From Mytilus edulis (lineage: Eukaryota > Mollusca > Bivalvia > Mytilida > Mytilidae): a stretch of DNA of 64,000 nucleotides. Made by a program: the position numbers and the translations under genes. Below the pieces are notes generated by a model, which saw only the letters and a program-made list of their open reading frames with translations, ran no database searches and was not told the DNA's origin. Shown here in pieces: positions 11,601 to 22,663 of the stretch. Position 1 is the stretch's first letter. Each line of letters starts with the position of its first letter. The DNA lies in the NCBI RefSeq assembly GCF_963676685.1, contig NC_092350.1:1663486-1727485 (forward strand), read 5' to 3'.

Positions 11601-14600
11601 GTATTCTATACGAGGTGGGATTGTTGATGTCTCCTTATTTTAAAACTCTTTGATTATTTGAGTGTGACTGGAAACTCCACTACTTAACCATGTTAACCTG
11701 TCTTTAATGAAAACGCTACTTAACCATGTTAACCTGTCTTTAATGAAAATTCCACTACTTAACCATGTTAACCTGTCTTTAATGGAAACTCCACTACTTA
11801 ACCATGTTAACCTGTCTTTTATTTAAGAATTTCAGATTATTGCACGACATTTTTAAAATCTGGTTTATTATCAACGCTAAGTCATTATATATCAGCCCGA
11901 GCATACATGGCGAGAACCAATAATACAACTGACATTTCTTGAGCTTTTTATAAATAAACTTCACCTTAATTCAGTACAACTGAAAGATTGATTCCGTATG
12001 ACCGCGATACTCAGCTACAAATATAAGACATCAACTAGTATTTAGAAAACTTGTCATTACCAATTAAGGTCCATTAATTTCCATGTACAACATGCCATGT
12101 CATATCATTAAGGGGAGCGATACCTACAATCTATTTAAAGTGATAAATTAAAAATGTATGTCAAATAGATCACATACAGGACAATATCATAAATTGTTCT
12201 ATGTTGCCAACTAGATTTATGTTTGTTATTTTTGTCAATGGGTTGCTCAGTGTTCATGACCTAAATACATAATCGTCTCTTTTAGTTCACTATTGGAAAT
12301 CATTGATACTTTATTTGCATCGCCCTGAACCTGTATGAAATATTTTTCACTGGATGTAAAGCAACCGACAATCAATTAAATATGCACACATGCATATGTC
12401 TGCATATGAAACTTCCTATGTCTACATATGAAAAGTGAAAAATCGCATTCGATGTTGTTTGGAAATTGTCTTCCTTAAACAAATAGTGTTTTCATTCATT
12501 AAAATTATCTCCTTTGCACAATTGTGTTTTCTTTCCCCATGAAAATTATGTCCTTTAAATAAATGTGTTTTTCTTTCTTTTTTTTTTCTTCTTTTTCTAC
12601 GTCTTCGTATCTTATCATTCGTACATAATTGATAATCGCCCTTTTTTATTGCAGAATGCCGTTCACTTTTGGATCTGATCGTCGTGGTCGATGGTTCGGA
12701 TAGTATCACAGCTAAAGATTTTATTATTCTGAAAAAGTCATTAGCGGATTACCAAGAAGCATTGCATTTAGCAGATGATCAAGCCAAGTTTGGCCTCGTA
12801 TTGTACAGTAGTGATGTATCTGCAACCATTTCATTATCATCTAATAAAGAGCAGTTGAGAAAGGATATCCTTGCTTTACGTCATCCTAGAGATGGAACAA
12901 GAACCGATCTGGGTAATTTAGCTCTTCTTTTATAAATTCAAAATAATATCGCTAATATAATATCTTTTTTGTGCTATAAATTTTTGGCAATTCAATGAAC
13001 ATTTGTCCTTTGTATCGTGAACAAAGAAACAAATAGTAAAATGTAAATCATATAAACACTTTTTCCTTATCTTGATAACCGTGTGGAAAAATCACAATCT
13101 CCATATTTTCAACAACATTACAAGTTGAAACATAAATTTCATAAATTGTTTTTATTGCGTTTCTTTAATAATTGGACCGTAAATCTTTCGTTGACAGGAA
13201 TAAAAGCTATGAGAGAGATGTTTCAGAAGCAAGGCCGTAAAGACGTTCCTAAGGTGGGAATTGTTATCACCGATGGCATATCGAAAGACCCAGAGAAAAC
13301 TGCACAACAATCTCTTATTACAAAGACTTCCGGTGTGACAATATTTGCTGTAGGAGTATCCCAATTAATCGATAAAATCGAATTAATCTCAATAGCATCG
13401 GGTGCCGACAAGGTTTTATCTATAAGTACTTTCGACCAGTTAAAATCTGTAGTTTCAACACTTGTGAAAGAGGTATGTCCTACAACCACCACATCAACCA
13501 CAACGACCACAACAACTACGACAACAACGACGACGACTCCAGCGCCGACTACAACAACATCTACAACAACTTCTACGACTACTCCAACAACAACAACAAC
13601 AATGATGACAACAACAGCAGACTGGGGTAAGTATTCATTACTAGTCAGTAGTATCTTTAAATTGAGAATGGAAATCGGGAATATGTCTTACTTTACCTTA
13701 TGGTATCATATTCATCCGATAATTACAAAAACATCAGATTAGGAAATAGGTGTCAAGCAGCAGTTTCCCACATCACTGAATCTTATAAATCCGCTGATGA
13801 CTGTATACGAGTTAAAAAAAAGAAAGAGTATAAATCAGTAGAAAAATTACTGTGAGAAGACTTTAAAAAGACAGTTTGAATGATATTGATAATTGTAGTT
13901 AATTTTAACTTCATCCTTTGCTACTTGATGAATAGTTGTCTCATTGTGTATCATACAACATATCTCTATTTTTAAATTCATGATATTTGCATTACAGATC
14001 CATGTGACGGATGTAAAATGAGGAACGGAGCAGGATTTAATGGACATCCTAACGACTGTGGCAAATTCGTCCAGTGTTATTTTGGAAATGCCGGAATAAA
14101 AGCAGCTGTGATACAGGAATGCCCATGGGGAAATTTCTGGAGTCAGGAATCATTAACTTGTCAACCGGCTGGTATGGTCAAGTGTCCGAACGGTAGGCAG
14201 CAGCTTTTAATGAAATTGTTGTACCGCATAATACGCATGCGCTTTCTGAACACAAAAAGAATACATCCATCATTTAATGTAAAATTTTATTCAAGAAATC
14301 CATATAGATATGATATGAATGACTCGGATTCTGATGACTACGGATCCGATGATTAATATTTCAGACTAGTGAACGAGAATAAACACTGGTTATTAGAGGG
14401 CATAGTATAGTGTGAACTTCATTCTACAAATGACAATCCGTGTTATGTTTCTATTTTGTTTGTTTTGCGGTATTATGTTATTTGGGGTTTAACGAATGTT
14501 TTAAATGTGTATTTTGTTTGTTTTCATTTATTAGGTTTTGCTTTTTTTTTATGTATTTGTATGGTGTTTCTTTCTAGTTCGTTCTCCTTTTTTTATTTTA

Positions 14601-17600
14601 TGTGGGGGAATTTATTTTTTCTCGTTTTAATTTCTTGTTCAATATTTTTATTATTTTGACAGATATGTATTCGATTGTTTGTATTTTTTTTTATTTCATA
14701 CAATATCTACCTCAGTTATTTTAAAGTTTCAAACATAATTATTATACTATATTATGTGTATCAAAGTTATAATTTGAAATGTTCAATCAGTTTTCTCTTT
14801 ACGATGATGAAATAGAAACATTTTTGTACAATAGTGACTTTACTTCAATAAAATATAATACAGTTTACGCATTTCTTCTTTTGGATCGGAGATAAAGCAA
14901 GAATTAAAAAGACGGAATTTGCTACAATTTCCAATGTACGTCTAAATTGAACATTTCAAATACACTTTAGTGTTGAATCAATATTCCATATAGTGCGCAC
15001 GAAATGCTCTCGACGGCCATTAAATAAAAGTTCACTTTGTCTTTCGTAACAAAAACGAAATTCATTTCAAAGTAAACTTTGTCGAATCAATATGGAATAT
15101 CGAATCAGAACACCCATTTTTACGCATAAAATGGAATTTATGGATTCTTATAGTATAAGTCAAAATTATTAAGTAAAAATATCTTAGTAAAGGAAAACTG
15201 TCTTTTTAATTCTTGCAGACAGATGTCTCATCGATCAAACACTGTACACATACGAGGCAAGTTCTGGTAACTGTCGCTCCTTTTGGGCATGCGAAGGGAA
15301 CCAGTCATACCCTATGTGCTGTCCTGTTAATTATAGATACAAAAAGGGCATTGGGTGCGTTCCTGATGAAAGTTGCAAGGAACCTTGTCCACCCAGACAA
15401 GCCTCTTTTTTGGCTTCCGATAAAGTCGTAAAAGAACGTATTCCAGATGCTGACACGATCAATAATAAGCTTGAGAAGATGCCAGTGGTTAAAGCTGTAA
15501 AAAAACGTAAGTCAGACATCCTATATATCATATTAAAGTAGGAGAAAAAACATTAGGTATACCGAATTTTGAAGTTAAAAGATGAAAGACTAAACCAATA
15601 TTGTAATGGATTTGATCGTCAACTTTGCAATTATTTATTTACTCTGTGGAATACAATGGTATTTTTTTTTTATATTGATACATATATCTAATTGAAACAT
15701 ATTCATAAAAACTGTCAATTATTTTATGCTTTAGTTTGCGACAAAAAACCAGTGAAGGATGACCCAGATTTCTTCGAACAATATGTAGAATTTAATGGTT
15801 GGGTGAAGATGCCGTGCGCACCTGGTACTCATTTCAATGCCGAAGATTGTCATTGTACTGTAATGGCGGTCTTTAATACGACTACAGGTAATGGTACTGT
15901 TGATTACTGTTTAAATCTTTATACATCAATTTGTCAAATCGTAGAAGTATACCATTACTTTCATGGCTAAATTAATTTGAAAATATTTACAAATATAGAT
16001 AACAAGGAAAGACCAAATGCTGATCTTCAAAACTCTTTTGAACATGAGTACAGACAATTCCCTAATAACTGGGCTGAAACTAGATAAATGAACCAGCTAA
16101 AATTCTAGATAGACTCTTTAAACGTAGGTATAGTTCCTGCACAACAAGTACCAAACAATGAGTATTAATATGAATCCATGATTATGAAATATATTTAATC
16201 ATTTGTTTAATTAATACAGCTTTTTATACACTGTGTACACCTAAAGTACTTTTCCTTTTTTTACTACCACCAGGAATGTTCAAACCTTAAACTTGGGCAA
16301 CCACGAGTATTTAAGTACACGTTCGGAGAAAACAAAAAGGGGCCTTTACAGAATAGCCAAATCCATTTAAAGAAGGGAGTTGACACCTTGCGTTTTTTTC
16401 AAATTTCTTAATAAAATAAATGTTTTTTTTTAGAAATGTATGTTTTAACCAAGTCAGTGTACATAAGCACTGACTACTGAGATGATAGTAACACCGGGGA
16501 CTTTGAATACTTAAGGGGTCAGTTGAAGCACGTTTCTGGGTGTGGGATTTTCTCGCTGCATTGAAGACCCATTGAACGCCTTCGGCTGTTTTCTGTTCTT
16601 TGGTCGGATTGTCTCTTTGACACATTCCCCATTTCCATTCTCAATTTTATTTAAATATTTGTAAATTTGTTTTAGGAGGATGTAAATCAAAAGTTAAACT
16701 AGATTTTGGAAAATCATTTGAAGAGGCACGAAATCCTATTTATGTTGTGAACCAGAATGTCAACGTCACGAATGGTATTGCTAAGTTTGATGGTAAAAGC
16801 TTACTCCGTGTACCACAGCTATCCAATGTTGATCTAGGTGGCACTGTTGTTCTACGTCTGCGCATTAAAGACACTCGCAGGAAGAAGCTGGATAAAAGAT
16901 CAACACGTCCACAAGCTATCGTTAGTAATGGCGATTGTGGAAACAATGCTTCACTGTTAGTGGCAAAAGAAGAAGACGCCATTATATTTGGTGCGCAGGC
17001 AGATGGTGGACATTTTACTAGTTTTGAAATTCCTACACCAGTAAGTTCTATCAGTTTAATGGACAAAATAAACAAAGCCGCTTAAATAAATCGAAACTAC
17101 TAGTATAAAAAGAAATCCGAAATAATAATGATTCTAAATCGAAATTTAACTCGAACGATAACGCAAGGGTAACTCAAAATTTAACTTAGAATGAAATTCA
17201 AAACAGTGTAGCTGTGGCCATTGATTGACAGATTAAAATCATCCATTGACTGGGACAATTTACGTGAACGTTTGTTTGTAACGACCACTGTTCACGACGT
17301 ACCTACGATAGATATTTAAACTGTGGGGTCACCAAAGGTTTCTTAACGCCTTTAATTATAAAATAATTCGAAAATAACCTTTGTGTTTTGATTTATATAA
17401 TTGATATAAATCAAAATATCGTGTTATTTCTGATTAATTTTCGAATTACTTTATTTAGGTGTTGAGAACCTTTGGTGACCCCATAGTTTAAGTGTCTTTA
17501 AAAAGTACATAGTGAGCATTGGTCGTTACATACAAACGTTCACCTAAATTGTCCCAGTCAATGGATGATTTTAATGTGTCAATCAATGGCCACAGCTACA

Positions 17601-20168
17601 CTGTTTTGAATTTCAATCTAAATTTTAAATTAAGCTTTGACTCTAACTTCAATCATCACTCAATCTTTAACCCGAAATTCCTTTATCTCGAACAATAATT
17701 CGAAATCTTACCAACGTTAGCTTGAATTTTTTCTTGAATGTCTAGTTATACTTGCGATCCTATATCAAGTCGTAGCTATACCCAAAAGTTTCTTTACTAT
17801 AGTGTATTTGTGCAAATTGTCTAATCTTTTTTTAATAGGGTGATGACTGGAAGAACATTGTTTATAAATACTCCGATGGAAAATTAGAAGGAGAAGTAAA
17901 TAACGTCAAATATTCTAAGTTCCTTGATGGTTCAGGTAAAGTGACCTAAAGTAGGCAGGTGTATAATGTACTGTCCGAAAGGAAATGTGTGCAATGTATT
18001 GTCACAGATATTCAATAATTCAACCAATTGTTGTAAGGTTAAGAGATTATTTAAACTTGCCATTATGGACACTTGCGTGGAAAATAAATTACAAGAAAAT
18101 AAAGAACTCGATCATCCCTTTTTTTCGCAAAGATAAGTATTAATTGGACCACATTGTAAATATCTAGATGTCCAGATATGAAGCAGTCTACTTTTTTTTT
18201 TATATTTACTGTTATTTCAATCAAGAAGGTTACCTATTTTTCATCATATATCATTTTTACTACAGGTCCAATAGAAAGACGAGCGTGCGCTCTGCAGATT
18301 GGTCACGGACAAGAAATGGATGACTTTGAAGGCGAAATGGATGACGTACGTACTCTAATAATTTCATTGTTTTCTTTAAAGTCGATACTTTCAAACCAAG
18401 TAAATAGATGCAAGTATACGGATTAATAAGCAAGTCAGACATCTAAAAAGAACATGAACATTTGAAAGTCCTGGTACAGTTCACAATATAGTACCATCAA
18501 CTAAGCAATGATCAAACATCAGATTGTAATCAGTATTATATTTCATTGGTATAATATTTCATTGACGAGCGAGCACAGTAACCATAAACAAACATCACGA
18601 AGACAGCCACTTGCATATGTAGTTGACTTAAAGTTGAGGATAGAAACGGGGGATGTGTCAATGAGACAACAACCAAAAGAGCGGAAAAGGTCCATCAATG
18701 GTTTTTTAACACAGTGAGAAAATCCAGCAAGATTTAGCTGGCCCCTGAACAAATATGTTATAGTTCAGACAGGAAATGAACGTCAATATAAAAAAAGAAG
18801 ATGTGGTATGATTGCCAATGAGACAACTCTTCACAAGAGACCAAAATGACACAGAAATTAACAACTATAGGTCATCGTACGGCCTTCAACAATGATCAAA
18901 GCCCATACCACATAGTCAGCTATAAAAGGTCCCGAAATGAAAATGTAAAACAATTCAAACGAGAAAACTAACTGCCTTATTTATTTGAAAAAATGAACGA
19001 AAAACAAATATGTAACACATAAACCAACGACAACCACTGAATTACAGGCTTCTGACTTAATTGGGACAGGCACATATATACATAATGTGGCGGGGTTAAA
19101 CATGTTTGCGGGATTCCAACCCTCCCCTAACCTAGGACAGTGGTATAACAGTACAACATAAGAACGAACTATAAAAATCAGTTGAAAAAGGCTTAACTCA
19201 TTAGATGGACAAACATATATATGTGGACGCGGCCGGGTACTTGTACATCCTAACAACAAAAAGACACTAGGAACAGATCTGAGAGTACTCGCAGTTAACT
19301 TACAGCTATAGTTCAAATCCACTAACAACTAATACAAAATCATTCATCTAAGACTAAATTGTCAAACTTATATTCATATGATTTGTATGGTACAACTAAT
19401 CTTTTGTTATACCCATACCAATATAAACTAGATAATTTGTGATTTGAAGAACAATAGATAACTTAAAATAAAAGAACACAGAAACCGCTTTCGTGCTTTC
19501 GGCACTTAAATACAAAATACCAAACGAGTTCTAAAAGACACTTGAAATCTTTCTTTGATTCGATCATACAATCATACCACAGAAATAAAAGCTGCAAATG
19601 CTACAGCGCCAATAACGATTTATCGAATTAAGAGTATACAATAATTCCACAGCGACCAAACCCCAAAAAATAACATTATTTCAGGATATTATTTTCAATG
19701 ATCATATGTGAAATTATTTCCAATTATAATATATATATTTTTAACAATTTAGCTTTAATTCAAAAACACTACAATTATTTCATAGTATTTGTAAAAAAAA
19801 ATAATTTTAAACTATTCAATAGTTTGACTACCCAGATAGAATTTCACGGCAAAGGAAAATATATCCCAGTGAAATATTTTCCTCCGGATAAAAAAATATC
19901 AACAACTACCGTGACATTTTTTCCACCGGATCAAATTTCACTCGGATATAACTTTGCTTTACATTTACACCAAAAAAAATATATATTCAAACATAAAATA
20001 TCAAAGGACTGCCATCATGGCCATAACAACTAAACTCTTCAAATAAAACTTAAACAACAGCATATTAAAAGCACAAATCTTTTCGATTAATTTAATACAT
20101 CTTTTTGTGTGTGTCATTGTTATTTATAGATTGAGATGTTTACGTGTATGCCTGATGACGAACGTTGA
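8569..20168 (+). CDS. Pif/BMSP-like shell matrix protein (VWA, 2 chitin-binding, LamG), 10 exons
   Basis: Exons: 8569-8665, 12655-12912, 13198-13626, 13998-14192, 15219-15506, 15735-15887, 16676-17040, 17839-17935, 18266-18345, 20130-20168. All have GT/AG borders with matching phases and sum to 2001 nt (666 residues plus TGA). The product is a secreted matrix protein: signal peptide about 1-24, VWA domain about 34-205 with MIDAS residues D45-G-S-D-S49, T116 and D144, a Thr-rich linker about 214-258, a peritrophin-A-type chitin-binding domain about 264-325, a second Cys-rich chitin-binding-like region about 328-460, and a LamG-like domain about 476-658. This order matches Pif and related molluscan shell proteins, which bind chitin and calcium carbonate in the shell framework. 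No basic cleavage site and acidic Pif80-like tail follow, so it resembles the Pif97 half or an LamG-type Pif paralogue. It could also be a BMSP relative. The exon chain is my inference from splice sites and frame. Confidence 0.88.
9240..9662 (+). repeat. Dispersed repeat R1, left part of a near-complete copy
   Basis: The sequence from about GCGAGTACTCTCTGT to ATATAGCCGGTAAA matches the reverse complement of the copy at 18795-19345. It is interrupted by the fold-back element and resumes at 10967-11095. Confidence 0.75.
9663..10966. mobile_element. Fold-back transposon with CACACTGAGA-rich arms
   Basis: A 1304-bp element in intron 1 of the Pif-like gene. Its ends read TATGGCAAGCCGTTCTCGTC and the exact reverse complement. 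GGTAAA lies directly outside both ends (9657-9662 and 10967-10972), a 6-bp target-site duplication. Each arm is about 340-390 bp and carries roughly 14 spaced copies of CACACTGAGA separated by AT-rich spacers of 9-20 bp. The left and right arms are nearly identical over about the first 240 bp. The centre (10010-10560) is unique; a frame of 82 codons at 10283-10531 shows no transposase motif. It is presumably mobilised in trans. Arms with internal tandem repeats are the hallmark of Foldback-type elements; the superfamily is undetermined. Confidence 0.85.
10967..11095 (+). repeat. Dispersed repeat R1, right part of split copy
   Basis: Resumes the R1 sequence with GGTTTTTCCAATTGTTGAAGG and ends GGCAATCATACCACATCTCC. 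Confidence 0.75.
11096..12654. other. Remainder of Pif-like intron 1
   Basis: AT-rich intron sequence containing the minisatellite at 11671-11820. The rest shows no motif I recognise; the small frames at 11310-11522 and 12422-12709 look like chance. Confidence 0.5.
11671..11820. repeat. Minisatellite, 36-39-bp unit x4
   Basis: Four copies containing CTACTTAACCATGTTAACCT followed by GTCTTTAATG. The repeat starts are spaced 36, 39 and 39 bp apart. Confidence 0.9.
12655..13626 (+). CDS. Exons 2-3 of Pif-like gene: VWA domain and Thr-rich linker
   Basis: Exon 2 (12655-12912) carries VVVDGSDSITAKDF and ends RDGTRTDL. Exon 3 (13198-13626) begins with the G completed across the junction, then IKAMREMFQKQG, carries VGIVITDGISKD, and runs into about 45 residues that are mostly Thr, encoded by ACA/ACG/ACT repeats (about 13477-13617). 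The three MIDAS positions (DxSxS, T, D) are all present, so metal binding is plausible. The intervening intron (12913-13197) is short. Confidence 0.85.
13998..15887 (+). CDS. Exons 4-6 of Pif-like gene: chitin-binding domains
   Basis: Exon 4 (13998-14192) encodes CDGCKMRNGAGFNGHPNDC, KFVQCYF and ECPWGNFWSQESLTC, the six-Cys peritrophin-A pattern with conserved aromatics. Exon 5 (15219-15506) encodes CRSFWACEGNQSYPMCC followed by a basic linker ending VKAVKKR. Exon 6 (15735-15887) has EFNGWVKMPCAPGTHFNAED and C.C, completing a second chitin-binding-like unit. All junctions are phase 1. Confidence 0.82.
15999..16087 (+). CDS. Possible alternative terminal exon of Pif-like gene
   Basis: ATATAG precedes a stretch that, spliced after exon 6 (phase 1), reads DNKERPNADLQNSFEHEYRQ plus nine residues and TAA. 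Phase fits, but the pyrimidine tract is poor. It would yield a form lacking LamG. Confidence 0.25.
16676..18345 (+). CDS. Exons 7-9 of Pif-like gene: LamG-like domain
   Basis: Exon 7 (16676-17040) starts GCKSKVKLDFGKSF and includes GIAKFDGKSLLRVP, a typical first LamG strand pair. Exon 8 (17839-17935) carries DDWKNIVYKYSDGKLEGEV, the ligand-face strand. Exon 9 (18266-18345) carries CALQIGHGQEMDDFEGEMDD, the closing 'CxLxIG....FxGxxDD' strand. Confidence 0.82.
17165..17645. mobile_element. Long palindromic element in Pif-like intron 7
   Basis: The left arm starts near GAAATTCAAAACAGTGTAGC (17193) and the right arm ends with its complement near 17614. The arms are about 190 bp with good identity through CCATTGACTGGGACAATTTA and GGGGTCACCAAAGGTT. 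The centre is about 60 bp and AT-rich. Weaker symmetry extends outward to about 17165 and 17645. No ORF; probably a MITE. Confidence 0.8.
18795..19345 (-). repeat. Dispersed repeat R1, near full length
   Basis: The longest copy in the window and the best reference for the family. On the plus strand it runs from AAGAAGATGTGGTATGATTG through CAACCACTGAATTACAGG, GTGGCGGGGTTAAACATG and CAGTGGTATAACAGTACAAC to about CGCAGTTAACTTACAGC. It lies in intron 9 of the Pif-like gene. No ORF is conserved among copies. Confidence 0.85.
19346..20129. other. Remainder of Pif-like intron 9
   Basis: AT-rich; no motif or repeat recognised. The frame at 19698-20033 is Lys/Asn/Ile-rich and looks like translated AT-rich DNA. 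Confidence 0.45.
20130..20168 (+). CDS. Terminal exon 10 of Pif-like gene
   Basis: A good pyrimidine tract and TTTATAG precede ATT GAG ATG TTT ACG TGT, encoding IEMFTCMPDDER and a stop. Spliced to exon 9 it gives EGEMDDIEMFTC, the usual end of a LamG domain with its last Cys. Only 39 nt long. No canonical AATAAA follows within about 500 bp. Confidence 0.72.
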   Translation: MEMFTCMPDDER

Positions 20169-20355
20169 CGGTAGATGGCGCTGTTTTGACGAAATCCATG
20201 CTATGTTCTGTGCTTTTTATTTTAAAAAAACTCTTCCTATCTTTCTTGTCTTTTTAATGCGCCTGGATATCGGTCGCATAAGTTAATAAGTAGTTGCAAA
20301 AGATTTTATAAATAGATGTAATACCAATGGGCAATCAATTTACGAATGTAATGAG

Positions 20356-20487
20356 TCTATGTTTTGAGATCGTCTGTTTTAATATGCTTCTAACTTGATA
20401 GACAATGCGATATCAGCCGATTCTATGTTTTGAGATCGTCTGTTTTAATATGCTTCTAACTTGATAGACAATGCGATATCAGCCGAT
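20356..20487. repeat. Perfect 66-bp tandem duplication
   Basis: Two adjacent copies starting TCTATGTTTTGAGATCGTCT and ending TATCAGCCGAT, with no visible differences. The duplication is recent and lies about 190 bp downstream of the Pif-like stop codon. Confidence 0.92.
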
Positions 20488-20794
20488 TGAGTAAAAACTT
20501 AAATCACAGTTATACGAAATTATTCATACATCTTTATTTTATCTACACCATTTTTTATCATTTAGTAATCGAATCAGTTATAGATGAGCTTTACACTCAA
20601 ATATATGTTCTGGTAATGTCAAGATATTATGACAGCTAAGTTACATTCACAGAATACATACTTGTTTTTGTATTTTTTGTTCTATGTTATTTAATAAGCC
20701 TCCAACCTGTATGACAAGTACAATTACATAGAGTATCTAATTACCGAATTGTACATCTGCATTTGAATTTTAGGACAAAAAGATTTAAAATTTA

Positions 20795-21049
20795 CAGCCG
20801 ATTGCATTGTGTGTGTAGGGAAAGGTAAAATCCGTGGTTAGCTTGCTTGGTAGCTGAACCATGAAATCATTATAAGGTAACGGCAAACTACCCTGAAAGA
20901 GTAGCCTAGTACAATATATCTGTTTGTAAGACTAGACTACTTCGAAAGGCGGGTAGTAAACCTTACCTAATAATGACTGCACGATTCAGCTAACAAGCAA
21001 GCTAAGCAAGGATTCTACCTTTCCCTACACACTCAATGCAATCAGCTAA
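20795..21049. mobile_element. Imperfect palindromic MITE
   Basis: The left arm contains GATTGCATTGTGTGTGTAGG and the right arm its complement with small changes. The arms of about 110 bp also share TTAGCTTGCTTG, TAGCTGAA and CATTAT.AGGTAA. No ORF. Confidence 0.75.
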
Positions 21050-21649
21050 AATTCCCTTCACATTTCAAGAAAAAAAAACATTATCTTCATTATATCCTCA
21101 TGTTGAGCAGATGGTTAGTTGTACAGGAGTAGTTTCTGTTGACGACTGTAATGTTTTTTTATGACAAAAGATAAATGCTTTGAAAAAAAACCATTTATAC
21201 AGAAATCTATATGTTTTTTTTTGTATCGCAAAACAAATGTTACTTAATTGTCTGTACACCTCTTTTTCACTGGAAAAAAATACCACACTTTAGTTTAAAG
21301 AATGTAAATTGTTGTTATTACCACAAAGAGAAATCTAGAGGTAGGTGTATGAAGAGAATTAAATAAAAACAATAAAATAGACCAAAAGACGAAGAAGATA
21401 CGGATTGATCTGCCAAGCAACCTATGTCTGCAGTCTTGTATAGCCAACATAACAAAATGTCAAAAACACGAAATCAAATTGCCACAAAAATGTTGTTCCT
21501 TGTTTCATGAAAGTGTGTACGGATGAACATAAATAAATCCATGTCACAATAACAATCAACCAATTAAGGATGACGATCGTAAACATTGTGAACGGAGAAA
21601 GTAAGTCGTTTTTTTTCCCTCCATTTTAACCTTGAAAAAATAGTAATTT

Positions 21650-21776
21650 TTTGAGGTATGGGCATTGCTCATTGTTGAAGGCCGTACGGTGACCTATAGT
21701 TGTTAGTTTTTGTGTTATTTTTGTCTCTTGTGGAGAGTTGTGTCATTGAAAATCATACCACATCTTCTTGTTTATA
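21650..21776 (+). repeat. Dispersed repeat R1, 3' fragment
   Basis: Contains GAAGGCCGTACGGTGACCTA and ends with ATCATACCACATCTTC. Confidence 0.75.
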
Positions 21777-21882
21777 GGCTTACTTTTCAGGAAATCGTCA
21801 CAATGATAAAAAAGCTAAAGCATATCTTACACAGACTTTCAGAGCAGATGGATTTATCTATGGTAGTCATACACTCATATAT

Positions 21883-22040
21883 CAGGCGCGGATCCAGAAG
21901 GGGGGGGGGGGGGTTCCGGGGGTTGGAACCCCTCCCTTTTTTTGGACGATCAATGCATTTGAAAGGGACATGTAATTGGAACCCCCCCTTTGTCCTGGGT
22001 TAGGAACCCCCCCTTTTTAAAATGGCTGGATCCACCCCTG
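21883..22040. mobile_element. hAT-like MITE with GGATCCAG termini
   Basis: Begins CAGGCGCGGATCCAG and ends CTGGATCCACCCCTG, flanked by TATAT on both sides (21878-21882 and 22041-22045). The interior has repeated GGAACCCCC / GGGGTTCC blocks and GGACGATCAATGCATTTGAA. Very similar to 24459-24606. Confidence 0.85.
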
Positions 22041-22663
22041 TATATTTACTTTATTCTATGGTAGTCATACACTCATTTATTTACTTTATTCTATGCATGT
22101 AGTCGATATCTCAAAGTAAATAAACACAAAATAATTCAGTCTATTTAATTCTATAAGTTCACTATTAAATTACCCGATATATTTATGGCTTTCTTTGTGA
22201 TTTGTACAAAATGATATTGAATCTACCTCCATATCTCTACAATATATGTACAAAAGTCTGCTGGACGGATTCACATAGTTTTTTCAATTAGACATAACAA
22301 TTTAATTGAGTGCACCTTATTCATGTAATTTCGAAACATAAAAGAAGAAAACCATGGTTTCCGTGGCGGTTTCCATAAAATTAGTTCGTAAAGAGTAGTA
22401 CACTTAATAATAATCTATAATTATAGTTTGTGAAACTAAAGTTATGTTACGAATAGATGGAGCGAACATCGTGTGACCGTGGGCTTACTTTTTTCTAACG
22501 TTCTCATGTTTTTCGTTATCGTATGTGTTCGTATTTAATAGAATTAGTACACAATGTTCGCCTACTCATTAACAGTTATAACTGATCTTGTTCCTGCACT
22601 TTCTTAAAAACTGCAAACTATGGTTAAATCCATTTAGTACAGTTACCGTGTGACACTTTTGCA

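Noticed and set aside
13223..13510. Minus-strand frame starting MVVVVDVVVVG
   Set aside because: It is the complement of the Pif-like exon 3 and its Thr-rich repeat.
14960..15115. Loose inverted repeat in Pif-like intron 4 (GAATCAATAT / ATATGGAATAT)
   Set aside because: Arms are short with several mismatches; could be chance in AT-rich DNA.
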